A stretch of DNA of 51,796 bases from Myceligenerans indicum. GTDB lineage: Bacteria > Actinomycetota > Actinomycetes > Actinomycetales > Cellulomonadaceae. Below are positions 25,032 through 33,573 of the stretch, piece after piece; position 1 is the first letter of the stretch, and each line of letters opens with the position of its first letter. The notes beneath the pieces were generated by a model that saw only the letters and a list, made by a program, of their open reading frames with translations, had not been told where the DNA came from and searched no databases. Made by a program: the position numbers and the translations under genes. The stretch is taken from assembly GCF_016742955.1 (NCBI RefSeq), contig NZ_JABBYC010000034.1, positions 1 to 51,796 on the forward strand, in the 5' to 3' direction.

Positions 25032-26060
25032 ATGGTTGCACCACCACGCCTGGAGCGCATCACCGTGGACGAGGCAGTCCGCCGCTACCTCGCCGCCGTC
25101 GAGGTCGACACGGTGCGCGACGTCCTGTCCCCCGCCACCGCCCGCAGCTACACCCGCGACGTCACCGAGTTCGCGCGCCTGGCCGGCTCCGCCACGGTGC
25201 TGGACGACATCAGCGGCTCCGACGTGGACACCATCCTCGTGCGCTACCAGTCCGCGCCCGACGCCCGGTACACCGACCCCGAGGCCAAGGCCGGCCCCGG
25301 ACGCGCCACCGCCACCGTCAACCGGTTCCGCCAGTCGGTGTCGCGGTTCTTCTCCTACGCGGCACGGGAGTGCTGGGTGCAGGCCGACCCCATGCAGTGG
25401 GCCTCTCCCCCGGCCCGGAGCCGCGAGCCGCTGCGCACCGCCCGCACGGCCCTGTCCGCCGGCGCCGCCCGCTCCCTGTTGTCGGCCGACGACGCCGCAT
25501 CCTCCCGGGCCGACCAGGACCTCGCCGCGCGCGACCGCCTCGTCCTCGCGTTCCTGCTGGTCCTGGGCCCCCGCGTCTCCGAACTGGCCCGGGCCGACCT
25601 GGCGGACGTCACCCGCGGCGACGACCACACCACCTGGCGGATCCGCGGCAAGGGAGGCCACACGCGGACCGTTGCCCTGAGCCCGCCGCTCGCCGACGCG
25701 CTCGACGCCTACCTCACCGGCCTGCGCCCGCGCCTCGCGGCCCGCCGCCCGGACGACGCCGACGCGCAGCGCGCCCTCCTGCTGTCCTGGCGCGGGCGGC
25801 GCATCGACACCCAGGCCGTGCGCGGACTGCTGCGCCGTGCCGTGGACCGGATGCCCTCCCGGGTACGCCGCGAGGTCACCCCGCACGCCCTGCGGCACAC
25901 CACCGCCACCCTGCTGGTCGCCGAGGGGTGGGACGTCAAGGTCGTCGCCGAGCTCCTCGGGCACGCGTCCATCGCCACCACCGGCGTCTACCTCGATCGC
26001 ATCGACGGCGAACTGGCCGCCGCGATCCGCACCCACCCGCTGGCGGCCGCCATCGACTGA
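25032..26060 (+). CDS. XerC/XerD-like tyrosine recombinase
   Basis: This 342-residue recombinase has an N-terminal SAM-like core-binding domain (about 10-125) and a catalytic domain with Arg181 (GPRVSEL), Lys207 (RGKGGHTR), His285/Arg288 (HALRHT), His311 (LLGHAS) and Tyr320 (TTGVYLDRI). The layout is Xer-like. It stands alone, without phage or transposon genes, and is divergent from the dehydrogenase operon. Housekeeping XerC/XerD are usually ~300-310 residues and located elsewhere, so this may be an accessory recombinase. The Lys-to-His spacing of 78 residues is normal. Confidence 0.88.
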   Translation: MVAPPRLERITVDEAVRRYLAAVEVDTVRDVLSPATARSYTRDVTEFARLAGSATVLDDISGSDVDTILVRYQSAPDARYTDPEAKAGPGRATATVNRFRQSVSRFFSYAARECWVQADPMQWASPPARSREPLRTARTALSAGAARSLLSADDAASSRADQDLAARDRLVLAFLLVLGPRVSELARADLADVTRGDDHTTWRIRGKGGHTRTVALSPPLADALDAYLTGLRPRLAARRPDDADAQRALLLSWRGRRIDTQAVRGLLRRAVDRMPSRVRREVTPHALRHTTATLLVAEGWDVKVVAELLGHASIATTGVYLDRIDGELAAAIRTHPLAAAID

Positions 26061-26096
26061 ACCGACCGACCGAACCGACCGACCGAACCGACCGAG
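26060..26096 (+). repeat. 13-bp tandem repeat after Xer-like gene
   Basis: Unit aaccgaccgaccg is repeated two full times plus a partial third copy, starting at the last base of the stop codon. A degraded accgatcg tract continues to about 26117. Confidence 0.75.
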
Positions 26097-26180
26097 AGCG
26101 ACCGATCGAGACGACCGGCCCCGCACGGACGGCACCACCGCGGTGGACGTCACCCCGTACCTCCGGGTGACCGACGCCCA

Positions 26181-26194
26181 CGGGAGGGCTCCCG
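26181..26194. terminator. Short hairpin between convergent genes
   Basis: The inverted repeat cgggag-gg-ctcccg ends just before the histidine kinase stop (26196). It is weak compared with the other intergenic hairpins. Confidence 0.4.
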
Positions 26195-26195
26195 G

Positions 26196-27488
26196 TCAGG
26201 AGGACGCGGCTCCCTCCGGCGAGCCCGCCGGTGCCGGCGGGCCCGCCGGCAACCTCACGGTGACCCTGGTCCCCTCCCCGAGCGTGCCGTCCACGTCGAG
26301 CGTGCCGCCGTGCGCGTCCGCGATCGCGTGCGCGACCGGCAGCCCCAGCCCGAGACCGAGGACCTGCCCCCCGGTGGAACGACGAGCTCGGCGGAGGCGC
26401 TCGGTCAGCCGGCCCAGGTCCTCCGGTCCCAGGCCGGCACCGGAGTCGGTGACCTCGATCACCGCCTCCCGCCGCGCGTCCTCGTCCAGGCGGACCCGCG
26501 TGGTGACCGCACCACCGCGCGGGGTCTCCTTCACCGCACGCCCCACCAGGGTGAGGCACAGCTGGGCAAGGAGCTCCGGATCGCCCCGCACCGGCACGGG
26601 GCCCGGCGCCGCCATCGTGAACGACAGCCCGGCGTCCCGCGCCGCCGGGCCCAGTTCGGCGCCACAGGTACGCGCCACCTCGGCCAGGTCCACGTCCCTC
26701 CGGGTGCGACCCGGCTCCCCCACCGTGAGCCCGACGCTCACCATCAGCTCGTCGATCGTGCGCAGCAGCCGCCGCCCGTTGCGCTCGATCACCCGCACGT
26801 ACCCGTGCTGCTCGTCGGTCAGGGAACCCGCGGCCAGGATCTGCGCGTACCCGAGCACCGAGGTCAGCGGCGAACGGAGGTCATGGCCGACCGCACCGAT
26901 GAGTTCCTCCTGCGGAATCAGGGACGGCTCACGCGCCAGGGCTCGCAGGTACCGGGTCACGCCGAAGGTGGCGAGCGCGACCAGGAGGGCCACGAGCGGT
27001 ACGACGACCGTCTGCGGCAGGAACCGTTCCGGAACGCCCCCCGGTCCGGCGGGCGCGGGCCAGGCCTGCAGGCCCACCGCTGCGGCGGCCGCCAGCACCA
27101 CCCCGGACCACGTCGCCAGCACCCCGAGACCCGCCACCGGCAGCATCAGCAGCGCGTCCACCGTGGCACCGGCGGCACCGGAGCCTCCTCCCAGCGCGAC
27201 CAGCGCCCCGACCTGGATGAGCGGCAGCGCCGCCTGCCACGCGACCCCGATCCGGGACCAGGGAAGGACGACCCCCAGGACCTGGGCGGCCAGCACCATC
27301 GCCGGCCCCGTCCACAGCCACGGCCGGGCACCGGCCGGCCCGCCCGCGGGCAGGAGCACCCAGGCCACCGCATACGCGAGAGTGAACGGAACCTGGCGCA
27401 GCGCCACGGACTCCGGGGCGATCAGGCGGCCCACGGCCCGGTCGAGACGCCTGCCCACACCGCCGGCCGCCGCCGCGTCGTCCGTCAT
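26196..27488 (-). CDS. Membrane sensor histidine kinase
   Basis: This 430-residue kinase has five or six N-terminal membrane helices (about 33-182) with no large extracytoplasmic loop, suggesting it senses within the membrane. The HisKA phospho-acceptor is His202 in VGHDLRSPLTSVLGY. The ATPase domain is divergent: the N-box reads LCLTLVGRAVKET with no clear Asn, then EVTDSGAGLG (G1) and VLGLGLGLPVAHAIADAHGG (G2). It starts at ATG 27488 with GGAGGGGGAGG upstream. It is divergent from the single-domain response regulator, a likely partner by proximity. Confidence 0.85.
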   Translation of the reverse strand: MTDDAAAAGGVGRRLDRAVGRLIAPESVALRQVPFTLAYAVAWVLLPAGGPAGARPWLWTGPAMVLAAQVLGVVLPWSRIGVAWQAALPLIQVGALVALGGGSGAAGATVDALLMLPVAGLGVLATWSGVVLAAAAAVGLQAWPAPAGPGGVPERFLPQTVVVPLVALLVALATFGVTRYLRALAREPSLIPQEELIGAVGHDLRSPLTSVLGYAQILAAGSLTDEQHGYVRVIERNGRRLLRTIDELMVSVGLTVGEPGRTRRDVDLAEVARTCGAELGPAARDAGLSFTMAAPGPVPVRGDPELLAQLCLTLVGRAVKETPRGGAVTTRVRLDEDARREAVIEVTDSGAGLGPEDLGRLTERLRRARRSTGGQVLGLGLGLPVAHAIADAHGGTLDVDGTLGEGTRVTVRLPAGPPAPAGSPEGAASS

Positions 27489-27727
27489 CGGCCCTCCCCC
27501 TCCTGGAGCGGCCCTCGCACCCGGACGCCCCCCGTGACTACCTAGACGGTAGGCACGAACACCGCAGGTTGCCCGTCCGGGCACCGCCGGCCGCCGGAGT
27601 CCCGTGCGCAGGCGCGAGCAGGCGCGGCCGTGGCACGATGAAACGAGCCGACAGCGCCGACCGAGCGCGAGGAGGTCGAACGGCAGATGCTGAAGCTACC
27701 CGGGACCGCAGGTCCGCAGGCAGTCCC

Positions 27728-28105
27728 ATGAACCGCCGCATCCTGGTCGTCGACGACGACGAAGCGATCCGGGAAGTCGTCCGTGCCGGCCTGTCGACGA
27801 TCCCGGATTGGGACATCGTGCTCGCCGCCAGCGGTCCCCAGGCGATCGACCTGTGCAGGAGCGATCCGCCGGACGCGGTCCTGCTCGACGTCATGATGCC
27901 CGTGATGGACGGGCCGACGACGTTCGCCCACCTGCAGGAAGACCCCCGCACGCACGACATCCCCGTGATCCTGCTGACCGCGAAGGTCCAGCCCGCGGAA
28001 CGGCGCAAGTACGAGGACCTCGCCGTGGCCGGGGTGCTGGCCAAGCCGTTCGACCCCATCGCGCTGCCCCGCAACCTCGCGGCGCTCCTCGAGTGGTCGA
28101 TCTGA
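27728..28105 (+). CDS. Single-domain (CheY-like) response regulator
   Basis: This 125-residue receiver domain has no output domain. The acidic pocket (VVDDD, 8-12), phospho-acceptor Asp54 (LLDVMMP), Thr84 (LLTAK) and Lys106 (AKPFDP) are all present. Such stand-alone receivers act by protein contact or in phosphorelays. It lies between the divergent sensor kinase and the hybrid kinase, 90 bp before the latter, so it may shuttle phosphoryl groups between them. ATG at 27728 gives a canonical N-terminus; an in-frame ATG at 27638 would add an unlikely basic extension. Confidence 0.88.
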   Translation: MNRRILVVDDDEAIREVVRAGLSTIPDWDIVLAASGPQAIDLCRSDPPDAVLLDVMMPVMDGPTTFAHLQEDPRTHDIPVILLTAKVQPAERRKYEDLAVAGVLAKPFDPIALPRNLAALLEWSI

Positions 28106-28181
28106 GTCCCCGGCCGCCCGGCCCGAGCTGAACCGCCGGACCGAACCGCCGCGCTGAACTGCGAGGCCGACGATGGTGCCC

Positions 28182-28187
28182 TACGCT
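28182..28187 (+). promoter_or_regulatory. -10 box of hybrid kinase operon
   Basis: TACGCT, 7 nt before the hybrid kinase ATG. Confidence 0.5.
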
Positions 28188-28194
28188 CGGGCGC

Positions 28195-31098
28195 ATGGTG
28201 TCGTGGCGCGCTGCCGCGCAGTCAGGGAACAGCTTCATCCGGTGGTGCTGGATAGCCGGCGCCACGGTACTTCTGCTCGTGCTCGTCCTCGCCGGCCCCT
28301 TCGAACAGGCGATCCGCGCCGACATCTCCATGCTGGCGATCGCCGGCGCCGGCGCCGTCACGGCGGTGAGCTGCGGACGGCGGGCCGTGCAGTCCCAAGG
28401 ACGGCGCCGCCGCGCGTGGGGACTGCTGTCCCTCGGCGGGAGCGTGGGACTGGCGGGCAACGTCTACGCGGGACTCGTCGGAGACCCCGAGACGGGCGAC
28501 ATCGCCTACGTCACCGCGCTCCTGCTCGGCGTGGTCGGCCTGTCCCTGTTCCCCGCCGTCCGCCCGCGCGGGCCGGAGACGATCCGGATGCTGCTCGACA
28601 GCATCGTGGTCGGCGGATCCGTCCTGTACATCGCTCTGTTCGCCGTCGTCGCGGACGTCGGCGTCTGGGAGGCGCAGGTCTCCGTCACGGCGTACGCGCT
28701 ACCGGTGGTCGACGCCCTGCTCGCCACCCTCGCCGTCCTCGTCATGACCAGGTCGAGCGCCGCCGAACGCGTCCCACTGGTCCTCGTGGGCGGCGGGTTC
28801 GTCCTGTACGCCGTGGCCGACGTCGCGTTTGCCCTCCTGTCGGCCTCGGGCTCCTTCTCGTTCGGCAGCCCCGTCGACGCGGGGTGGGTCGGCGGCTACC
28901 TCGCCATCGCGCTCGCGGCACGCCACCCCGCCGCGTCGGGCACCACCGTCACCGACCAGCGGGAGACCGGGACACCCGTGCTCGGAACCGTCGTGGCCTT
29001 CGGCATGTTCCTCGCCGCGGCCCTCGTACGAGTCGTCCAGTCGGGCCTGGGACTGCCCTGGTTCGCGAACGCGCTGTGGGTGACCGTGCTCGTCGCCGTC
29101 GTCGTGCGCCAGATCCTGGTCGTCGCGGACAACGAGTCCCTGCGACAAGGCCTGGAGCGGCGTGTCCAGGAGCGCACCACCCAGCTGCGCTCGCTGGCGA
29201 GCGAACGAGAGCGGACGCTGGAGTCCGTGGCCGACGGGATCTACGGGGTGGATCGCGAGGGACGCGTCACCTTCGTCAACGCGGCCGCGGCGCACACGCT
29301 CGGTGCATCCGTCGCGGAGCTCGTGGGCTGTGACGCGCACGCCACGTTCCACGCACCCGCCGAGGACGGCACCCCGTTCCCGGTGGACGGCTGCTATCTC
29401 ACGGAGGCCCTGCGGGACGGGATCACCGTCACGGCCGAGCAGGACGTCTACCGACGTCTCGACCAGACGGACGTTCCGGTCGAGGTCACGGCCAGCCCGC
29501 TGCGCGGCGAGGACGGGATCCGCGGCGCGGTCGTCGCGTTCCGCGACGTGACGGGACGGCGTGAGATGGAGCGCATCAAGGACGAGTTCGTGTCCGTGGT
29601 GAGCCATGAGCTGCGCACCCCGCTGACCGCGATCCGCGGGGCGCTCGGGCTCCTCGACAGCCAGGCCCTGGACCACTCGCCCGACCAGGTGGCGCGCATG
29701 ATCCACATCGCGCTCACCAGCAGCGAGCGGCTCGGCCAGCTCGTGGACGACATCCTCGACATCGAACGCATGGACGCCGGCACCACTCCGCTCGAGCTGG
29801 CCGAGCACCCGCTCGACTCCCTCGTCGCCGCGGCGGTGGAGCAGGTCCAGGTCCTCGCCGACGAGGCCGGCGTCACGCTCAGCCCCGCGGAGTCCTCGGA
29901 GGTCGTCCGGGCGGACTCCGGGCGTATCGTGCAGACGCTGATCAACCTGCTGGGCAACGCCGTGCGGTTCTCCCCGCCGGGCAGCACCGTGCGCGTGACC
30001 ACCAAGCCCGTGGGCGACACGGTCGAGGTGCGCGTCGACGACGAGGGCCGCGGGATCCCGCCGGACAAGCTGGAGTCGATCTTCCGCCGGTTCGAGCAGG
30101 TGGACGCGTCCGACACCCGTGAACAGGGCGGGTCGGGGCTCGGACTGGCCATCGCGCGCAGCATCGTGGAACGGCACGGCGGACGCCTCTGGGCCGTCAG
30201 CGACGGCGAGGGCCACGGGTCCAGCTTCCGGTTCACCCTCCGCCGAGCCGTCCCGCACGCGGCCCCCGCCCGGCCGCGGCCGCAGGAGGCCGCGTCCGTC
30301 GCGACGCGGGTGATCGTGGTGGACGACGACCCGGAGGTCGTCGAGGTGCTCCGGACGGTGCTCGAGGAGCGCGGGTACGACGTGGCCGGTGTCACGGACG
30401 GGCGGGAGGCACTGGACGCCGTGGACGACGAGCGTCCCGCCGCTATCGTCCTCGACCTGGCGATGCCCGGCACGAGCGGTGCCGAGGTGCTCACCAGACT
30501 GCGGCTGTCCGCCGCGACGGCCGACGTCCCGGTCGTCGTCGTCTCGGGCACCCGCCCGCTGGAGGCTCTGGAGAGCGCCGCGCTGGCCGACGACTGGCTC
30601 GTCAAGCCCGTGGAGCCGGCGCGGCTCATCGAGACGGTTCGCGACGTCATCCGCCGTCAGCCGCACGACAACCGCGTGCTGATGGTCGAGGACGACGACG
30701 ACCTGCGGACCGTCGTGGCGACGGTCCTGGAGAACGGCGGTCTCGCCGTCACTCAGGCACGTTCCGTCGAGGAGGCGCGGGCCGCCCTCGCCCACGGCTT
30801 CGAACCGGACCTCGTCGTGCTCGACCTCATGCTTCCGGGCGGCAGCGGGCACGATCTCGTGGCCGACCTGCGCCGCGACGGCCGGCTCAGATGGGTGCCC
30901 CTCGTGGTCTACTCAGGAGCCGAGGTCGGCTCCGCCGAACGCGAGGACCTGCGTCTGGGCAGCACCGTCTTTCTGACGAAGCGCCAGTCGAACCCGGACG
31001 AGGTCCTGCGTGCCGTGCTCGATCTCCTGGACGCCGCGGCGGGTCACACGGGCGAGATCGACGAATCCGGACAGCTTCCATCTTCGAGGACCAGGTGA
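28195..31098 (+). CDS. Hybrid histidine kinase with PAS and two receiver domains
   Basis: This 967-residue protein has about nine or ten membrane helices (17-305), a short coiled linker, and a PAS domain (about 342-456, TLESVADGIYGVDREGRVTFVN). HisKA has His471 in SVVSHELRTPLT, then a full HATPase (NLLGNAVRFSP, VDDEGRGIPPD, GGSGLGLAIA). Two receivers follow: Asp754 (IVLDLAMPG) with Lys804, and Asp877 (VVLDLMLPG) with Lys929. No Hpt domain is present, so output may pass to the neighbouring single receiver or act internally. The stop overlaps the arginine decarboxylase start (GTGA), so kinase and enzyme are translationally coupled. Confidence 0.9.
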   Translation: MVSWRAAAQSGNSFIRWCWIAGATVLLLVLVLAGPFEQAIRADISMLAIAGAGAVTAVSCGRRAVQSQGRRRRAWGLLSLGGSVGLAGNVYAGLVGDPETGDIAYVTALLLGVVGLSLFPAVRPRGPETIRMLLDSIVVGGSVLYIALFAVVADVGVWEAQVSVTAYALPVVDALLATLAVLVMTRSSAAERVPLVLVGGGFVLYAVADVAFALLSASGSFSFGSPVDAGWVGGYLAIALAARHPAASGTTVTDQRETGTPVLGTVVAFGMFLAAALVRVVQSGLGLPWFANALWVTVLVAVVVRQILVVADNESLRQGLERRVQERTTQLRSLASERERTLESVADGIYGVDREGRVTFVNAAAAHTLGASVAELVGCDAHATFHAPAEDGTPFPVDGCYLTEALRDGITVTAEQDVYRRLDQTDVPVEVTASPLRGEDGIRGAVVAFRDVTGRREMERIKDEFVSVVSHELRTPLTAIRGALGLLDSQALDHSPDQVARMIHIALTSSERLGQLVDDILDIERMDAGTTPLELAEHPLDSLVAAAVEQVQVLADEAGVTLSPAESSEVVRADSGRIVQTLINLLGNAVRFSPPGSTVRVTTKPVGDTVEVRVDDEGRGIPPDKLESIFRRFEQVDASDTREQGGSGLGLAIARSIVERHGGRLWAVSDGEGHGSSFRFTLRRAVPHAAPARPRPQEAASVATRVIVVDDDPEVVEVLRTVLEERGYDVAGVTDGREALDAVDDERPAAIVLDLAMPGTSGAEVLTRLRLSAATADVPVVVVSGTRPLEALESAALADDWLVKPVEPARLIETVRDVIRRQPHDNRVLMVEDDDDLRTVVATVLENGGLAVTQARSVEEARAALAHGFEPDLVVLDLMLPGGSGHDLVADLRRDGRLRWVPLVVYSGAEVGSAEREDLRLGSTVFLTKRQSNPDEVLRAVLDLLDAAAGHTGEIDESGQLPSSRTR

Positions 31099-31601
31099 CT
31101 GAGAATCTGACGATCCGAGTGAGTACGGGAGTCGGCGCGGGGCAGACCACTCTGGCGGCGTTCGACGCGGCACTCGCCGCAGCGGGCGTCTGCGACTTCA
31201 ACCTCGTCCAGCTGAGCTCCATCATCCCCGCGGGCAGCGAGGTCCAGGAGGTGAAGAGCAAGGAGCAGCTGCAGGGCCGCCACGGGGACGTCCTCTACTG
31301 CGTGTACGCGCGTGCGCACGCCTCTCTGCCGGGCCACGAGGCCTGGGCGGGGGTCGCCTGGTCGCGGCACGACGACGGCAGCGGAGCCGGACTGTTCGTC
31401 GAGCACAGCGGGCCCTCCCGCGAGCAGGTCTCCACGGACCTCACCCACAGCCTCGACGACCTGGCGAACACCCGCGGCGAGCCGTACCACCCCGAGGGAC
31501 GGCAGATCGCGGGCATCTCCTGCGTCACGCTCCCCGTGTGCGCCGTGGTCGTGGCGACCTTCCGGTGCGCGGGCTGGAAGGAGATCGGCCGTGGACGCTG
31601 A
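31095..31601 (+). CDS. Pyruvoyl-dependent arginine decarboxylase
   Basis: This 168-residue PvlArgDC-family protein converts arginine to agmatine and CO2. Family members self-cleave between two serines to create a pyruvoyl group; here the site is Ser41-Ser42 in FNLVQLSSIIPAGSEV. The N-terminal strand VSTGVGAGQTTLAAFDAAL and the catalytic glutamate (Glu103 in GLFVEHSG) also match. The family is best known from archaea and some bacteria. The GTG start overlaps the hybrid kinase stop, and the GNAT-like gene overlaps its end by 11 bp, giving a three-gene operon that links signalling to agmatine/polyamine chemistry. Confidence 0.88.
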   Translation: MTENLTIRVSTGVGAGQTTLAAFDAALAAAGVCDFNLVQLSSIIPAGSEVQEVKSKEQLQGRHGDVLYCVYARAHASLPGHEAWAGVAWSRHDDGSGAGLFVEHSGPSREQVSTDLTHSLDDLANTRGEPYHPEGRQIAGISCVTLPVCAVVVATFRCAGWKEIGRGR

Positions 31602-32133
31602 CATCACCTTCGAGACCGCTGTGACGGGTGCGGTCGTCGATCGGATGTGGGAGCTCTACCTCGACGCCTTCGAGCCGTTGCGCACGCGCGCCGCGGCCCG
31701 GCACGTCCTGCGCCGCGAGGAGTTCGACCAGGAGATGGCGGACCGGCGCGTGACGAAGCTCGTCGCACGTGACCGGGACGGTGAGCCGGTCGGGCTGACC
31801 ACGCTCGCGACGGACCTCACCGCCGTCCCCTGGGTGAGTCCGGAGTTCTTCACGGCCCGGTACCCCGAGCACGCCGCACGCGGCGCGGTCTGGTACATCG
31901 GTTTCACCCTCTCCCACCCCAGCCGGCGCTCCACGCGCACCTTCATGGACATGATCGACGCGCTCGTCGCCCACCTCACGGAGAACCAGGTCGTGTGCGC
32001 CTACGACGTCTCCCGGTTCAACGACGAGTCCCGGCACTTCGCCGACAACCTGCGACGGCACCTGGAACGCACCGAGGACGTCACGGTCGAGACCGTGGAC
32101 CAGCAGACGTACTACGCGACCACGTTCCACTGA
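31591..32133 (+). CDS. GNAT-like acyltransferase-fold protein
   Basis: This 180-residue protein resembles a GNAT N-acetyltransferase in strand order: MWELYLDAFEPL helix, VTKLVARDRDGEPVGLTTLATDL strands, then WYIGFTLSHPSRRSTRTFMDMIDAL. The usual acetyl-CoA pyrophosphate loop (Q/RxxGxG/A) is not evident; SRRSTRTF occupies that place, so activity is uncertain. Its GTG start overlaps the arginine decarboxylase end. In that setting an agmatine or polyamine acylation role is an attractive inference, but a non-enzymatic or protein-binding role is also possible. Confidence 0.5.
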   Translation: MDADITFETAVTGAVVDRMWELYLDAFEPLRTRAAARHVLRREEFDQEMADRRVTKLVARDRDGEPVGLTTLATDLTAVPWVSPEFFTARYPEHAARGAVWYIGFTLSHPSRRSTRTFMDMIDALVAHLTENQVVCAYDVSRFNDESRHFADNLRRHLERTEDVTVETVDQQTYYATTFH

Positions 32134-32238
32134 GGTTCCGGCTCGCGCCTCCTCCCGCTCCCGCGCCACCGGCCCTGCGGCGCTGTCGGCGCGAGGCCGT
32201 CGACGAGCAAAAGTCCCGCGCGGTTCCACCACTCCCGG

Positions 32239-32244
32239 TACCGT
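32239..32244 (+). promoter_or_regulatory. -10 box of PLD-family gene
   Basis: TACCGT, exactly 7 nt before the GTG at 32252. It also contains the first GT of an alternative GTG (32243), which would then lie inside the promoter. Confidence 0.5.
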
Positions 32245-32251
32245 GAGCATC

Positions 32252-33532
32252 GTGCCGTCTCGCGACATCCCCGGACTCACCATCGACGTCGCACCCGCCC
32301 TCCTGGGCCGGATGCGCAAGTTCGCCGTACGCGCCGGGCTCGTCGCGGCCGCCGTGCCCGTCACCGTGGCCGCCGCGCTGACCGTCACCGACGCGATCCG
32401 TCGGCGCATGCATCCGCTCACGGCGACGTTCCCCACGGAGAAGCCGCTCACCGAGTACGTCGAGGAGACCGCCACCACGGTCTACACCTACGGCGCCGAC
32501 CTGTACGACTCGATGCTGGAGGCCATCCGCGGCGCCCGGCACACCGTCATGCTGGAGACGTACATCTGGAAGGACGACGCCGTCGGCCGGCAGTTCAAGC
32601 GGGAACTCATCGACGCGTCCGCCCGCGGGGTCCACGTGTACGTCGTGGTCGACGGCTTCGCCAACCTGGTCGTGCCGGCCGCGTTCTTCCGCTTCCCGCC
32701 CGACGTGCACGTCCTGCGCTTCCCCGTGATGCGGCCCGGCATGATCGCGCTGAACATCCGCAAGTCCGGCCGCGACCACCGCAAGATCCTCGTGGTCGAC
32801 GACCGTGTCGGCTACGTCGGCGGCTACAACATCGGCTCCGTGTACGCGACCCAGTGGCGCGACACCCACATCCGCCTCGAGGGGCCCGCCGTGTGGGAGC
32901 TGCGCAACGCGTTCGTCGACTTCTGGAACCGGCAGCGTGGCGCCCGCCTGCCGCAGCTGACCGACGTCGGGTCCGAGACGTGGCTGCCTCACCTCAAGGC
33001 GGCGCGCAACGCCCCGTCCGAACTCGTCTTCCCCATCCGCGGCCTGTATCTCGACGCCATCGACCGCGCCACGAGCCACGTCTACATCACCCAGGCGTAC
33101 TTCATCCCGGACCACGACATCCACGCCGCGCTGCTGGCCGCGGCCGGCCGGGGCGTGGACGTGCGCGTGCTGGTCCCGCACCGTTCCAACCATGTCGTCG
33201 CCGACTGGCTCGCACGCGGGCTGTACACCTCGCTCCTGCGCGGCGGGGTGCGTATCTTCCTGTACCAGGACGCCATGGTCCACGCCAAGACCGCCACGGT
33301 CGACGGCCGGTGGACCACGATCGGGACGGCGAACATCGACCGGCTCAGCCTCACGGGCAACTACGAGGTCAACCTCGAGATCGTCGACCGCGGCCTCGCC
33401 GGCCGCATGGAGGACGTGTTCCGCCTCGACCTGACCAACGCCCGCGAGCTCACCATCGACCAGTGGGAACGGCGGTCCGGGCTCGCGAAGGTCGGCGAGA
33501 CCCTCATCTCGCCGCTGCGGCCCCTGCTGTAG
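32252..33532 (+). CDS. Phospholipase D-family cardiolipin synthase-like protein
   Basis: This ~426-residue phosphatidyltransferase-type protein has two HKD motifs. The first is DHRKILVVDDRVGYVGGYNIG and the second is MVHAKTATVDGRWTTIGTANID. An N-terminal hydrophobic segment (AGLVAAAVPVTVAAALTV) anchors it to the membrane. The family makes cardiolipin or transfers phosphatidyl groups between phospholipids. GTG at 32252 is favoured by the -10 spacing; GTG 32243 would add three residues. It is convergent with the MerR gene and is followed by a short tandem repeat. Confidence 0.88.
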   Translation: MPSRDIPGLTIDVAPALLGRMRKFAVRAGLVAAAVPVTVAAALTVTDAIRRRMHPLTATFPTEKPLTEYVEETATTVYTYGADLYDSMLEAIRGARHTVMLETYIWKDDAVGRQFKRELIDASARGVHVYVVVDGFANLVVPAAFFRFPPDVHVLRFPVMRPGMIALNIRKSGRDHRKILVVDDRVGYVGGYNIGSVYATQWRDTHIRLEGPAVWELRNAFVDFWNRQRGARLPQLTDVGSETWLPHLKAARNAPSELVFPIRGLYLDAIDRATSHVYITQAYFIPDHDIHAALLAAAGRGVDVRVLVPHRSNHVVADWLARGLYTSLLRGGVRIFLYQDAMVHAKTATVDGRWTTIGTANIDRLSLTGNYEVNLEIVDRGLAGRMEDVFRLDLTNARELTIDQWERRSGLAKVGETLISPLRPLL

Positions 33533-33562
33533 CCCCGCCTGCTGTGGCCCCGCCTGCTGGTG
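33533..33562. repeat. 15-bp tandem repeat plus stop-codon hairpin
   Basis: Two near-identical copies of ccccgcctgctgtgg lie just past the PLD-gene stop. They are followed by a hairpin, cgccggc-gtca-gccggcg (33567-33584), whose loop holds the complement of the MerR-gene stop codon. Confidence 0.65.
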
Positions 33563-33573
33563 CCCCGCCGGCG

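Noticed and set aside
28699..30852. 717-codon minus-strand frame opposite the hybrid kinase
   Set aside because: Antisense shadow of clear kinase and receiver domains; no motif of its own.
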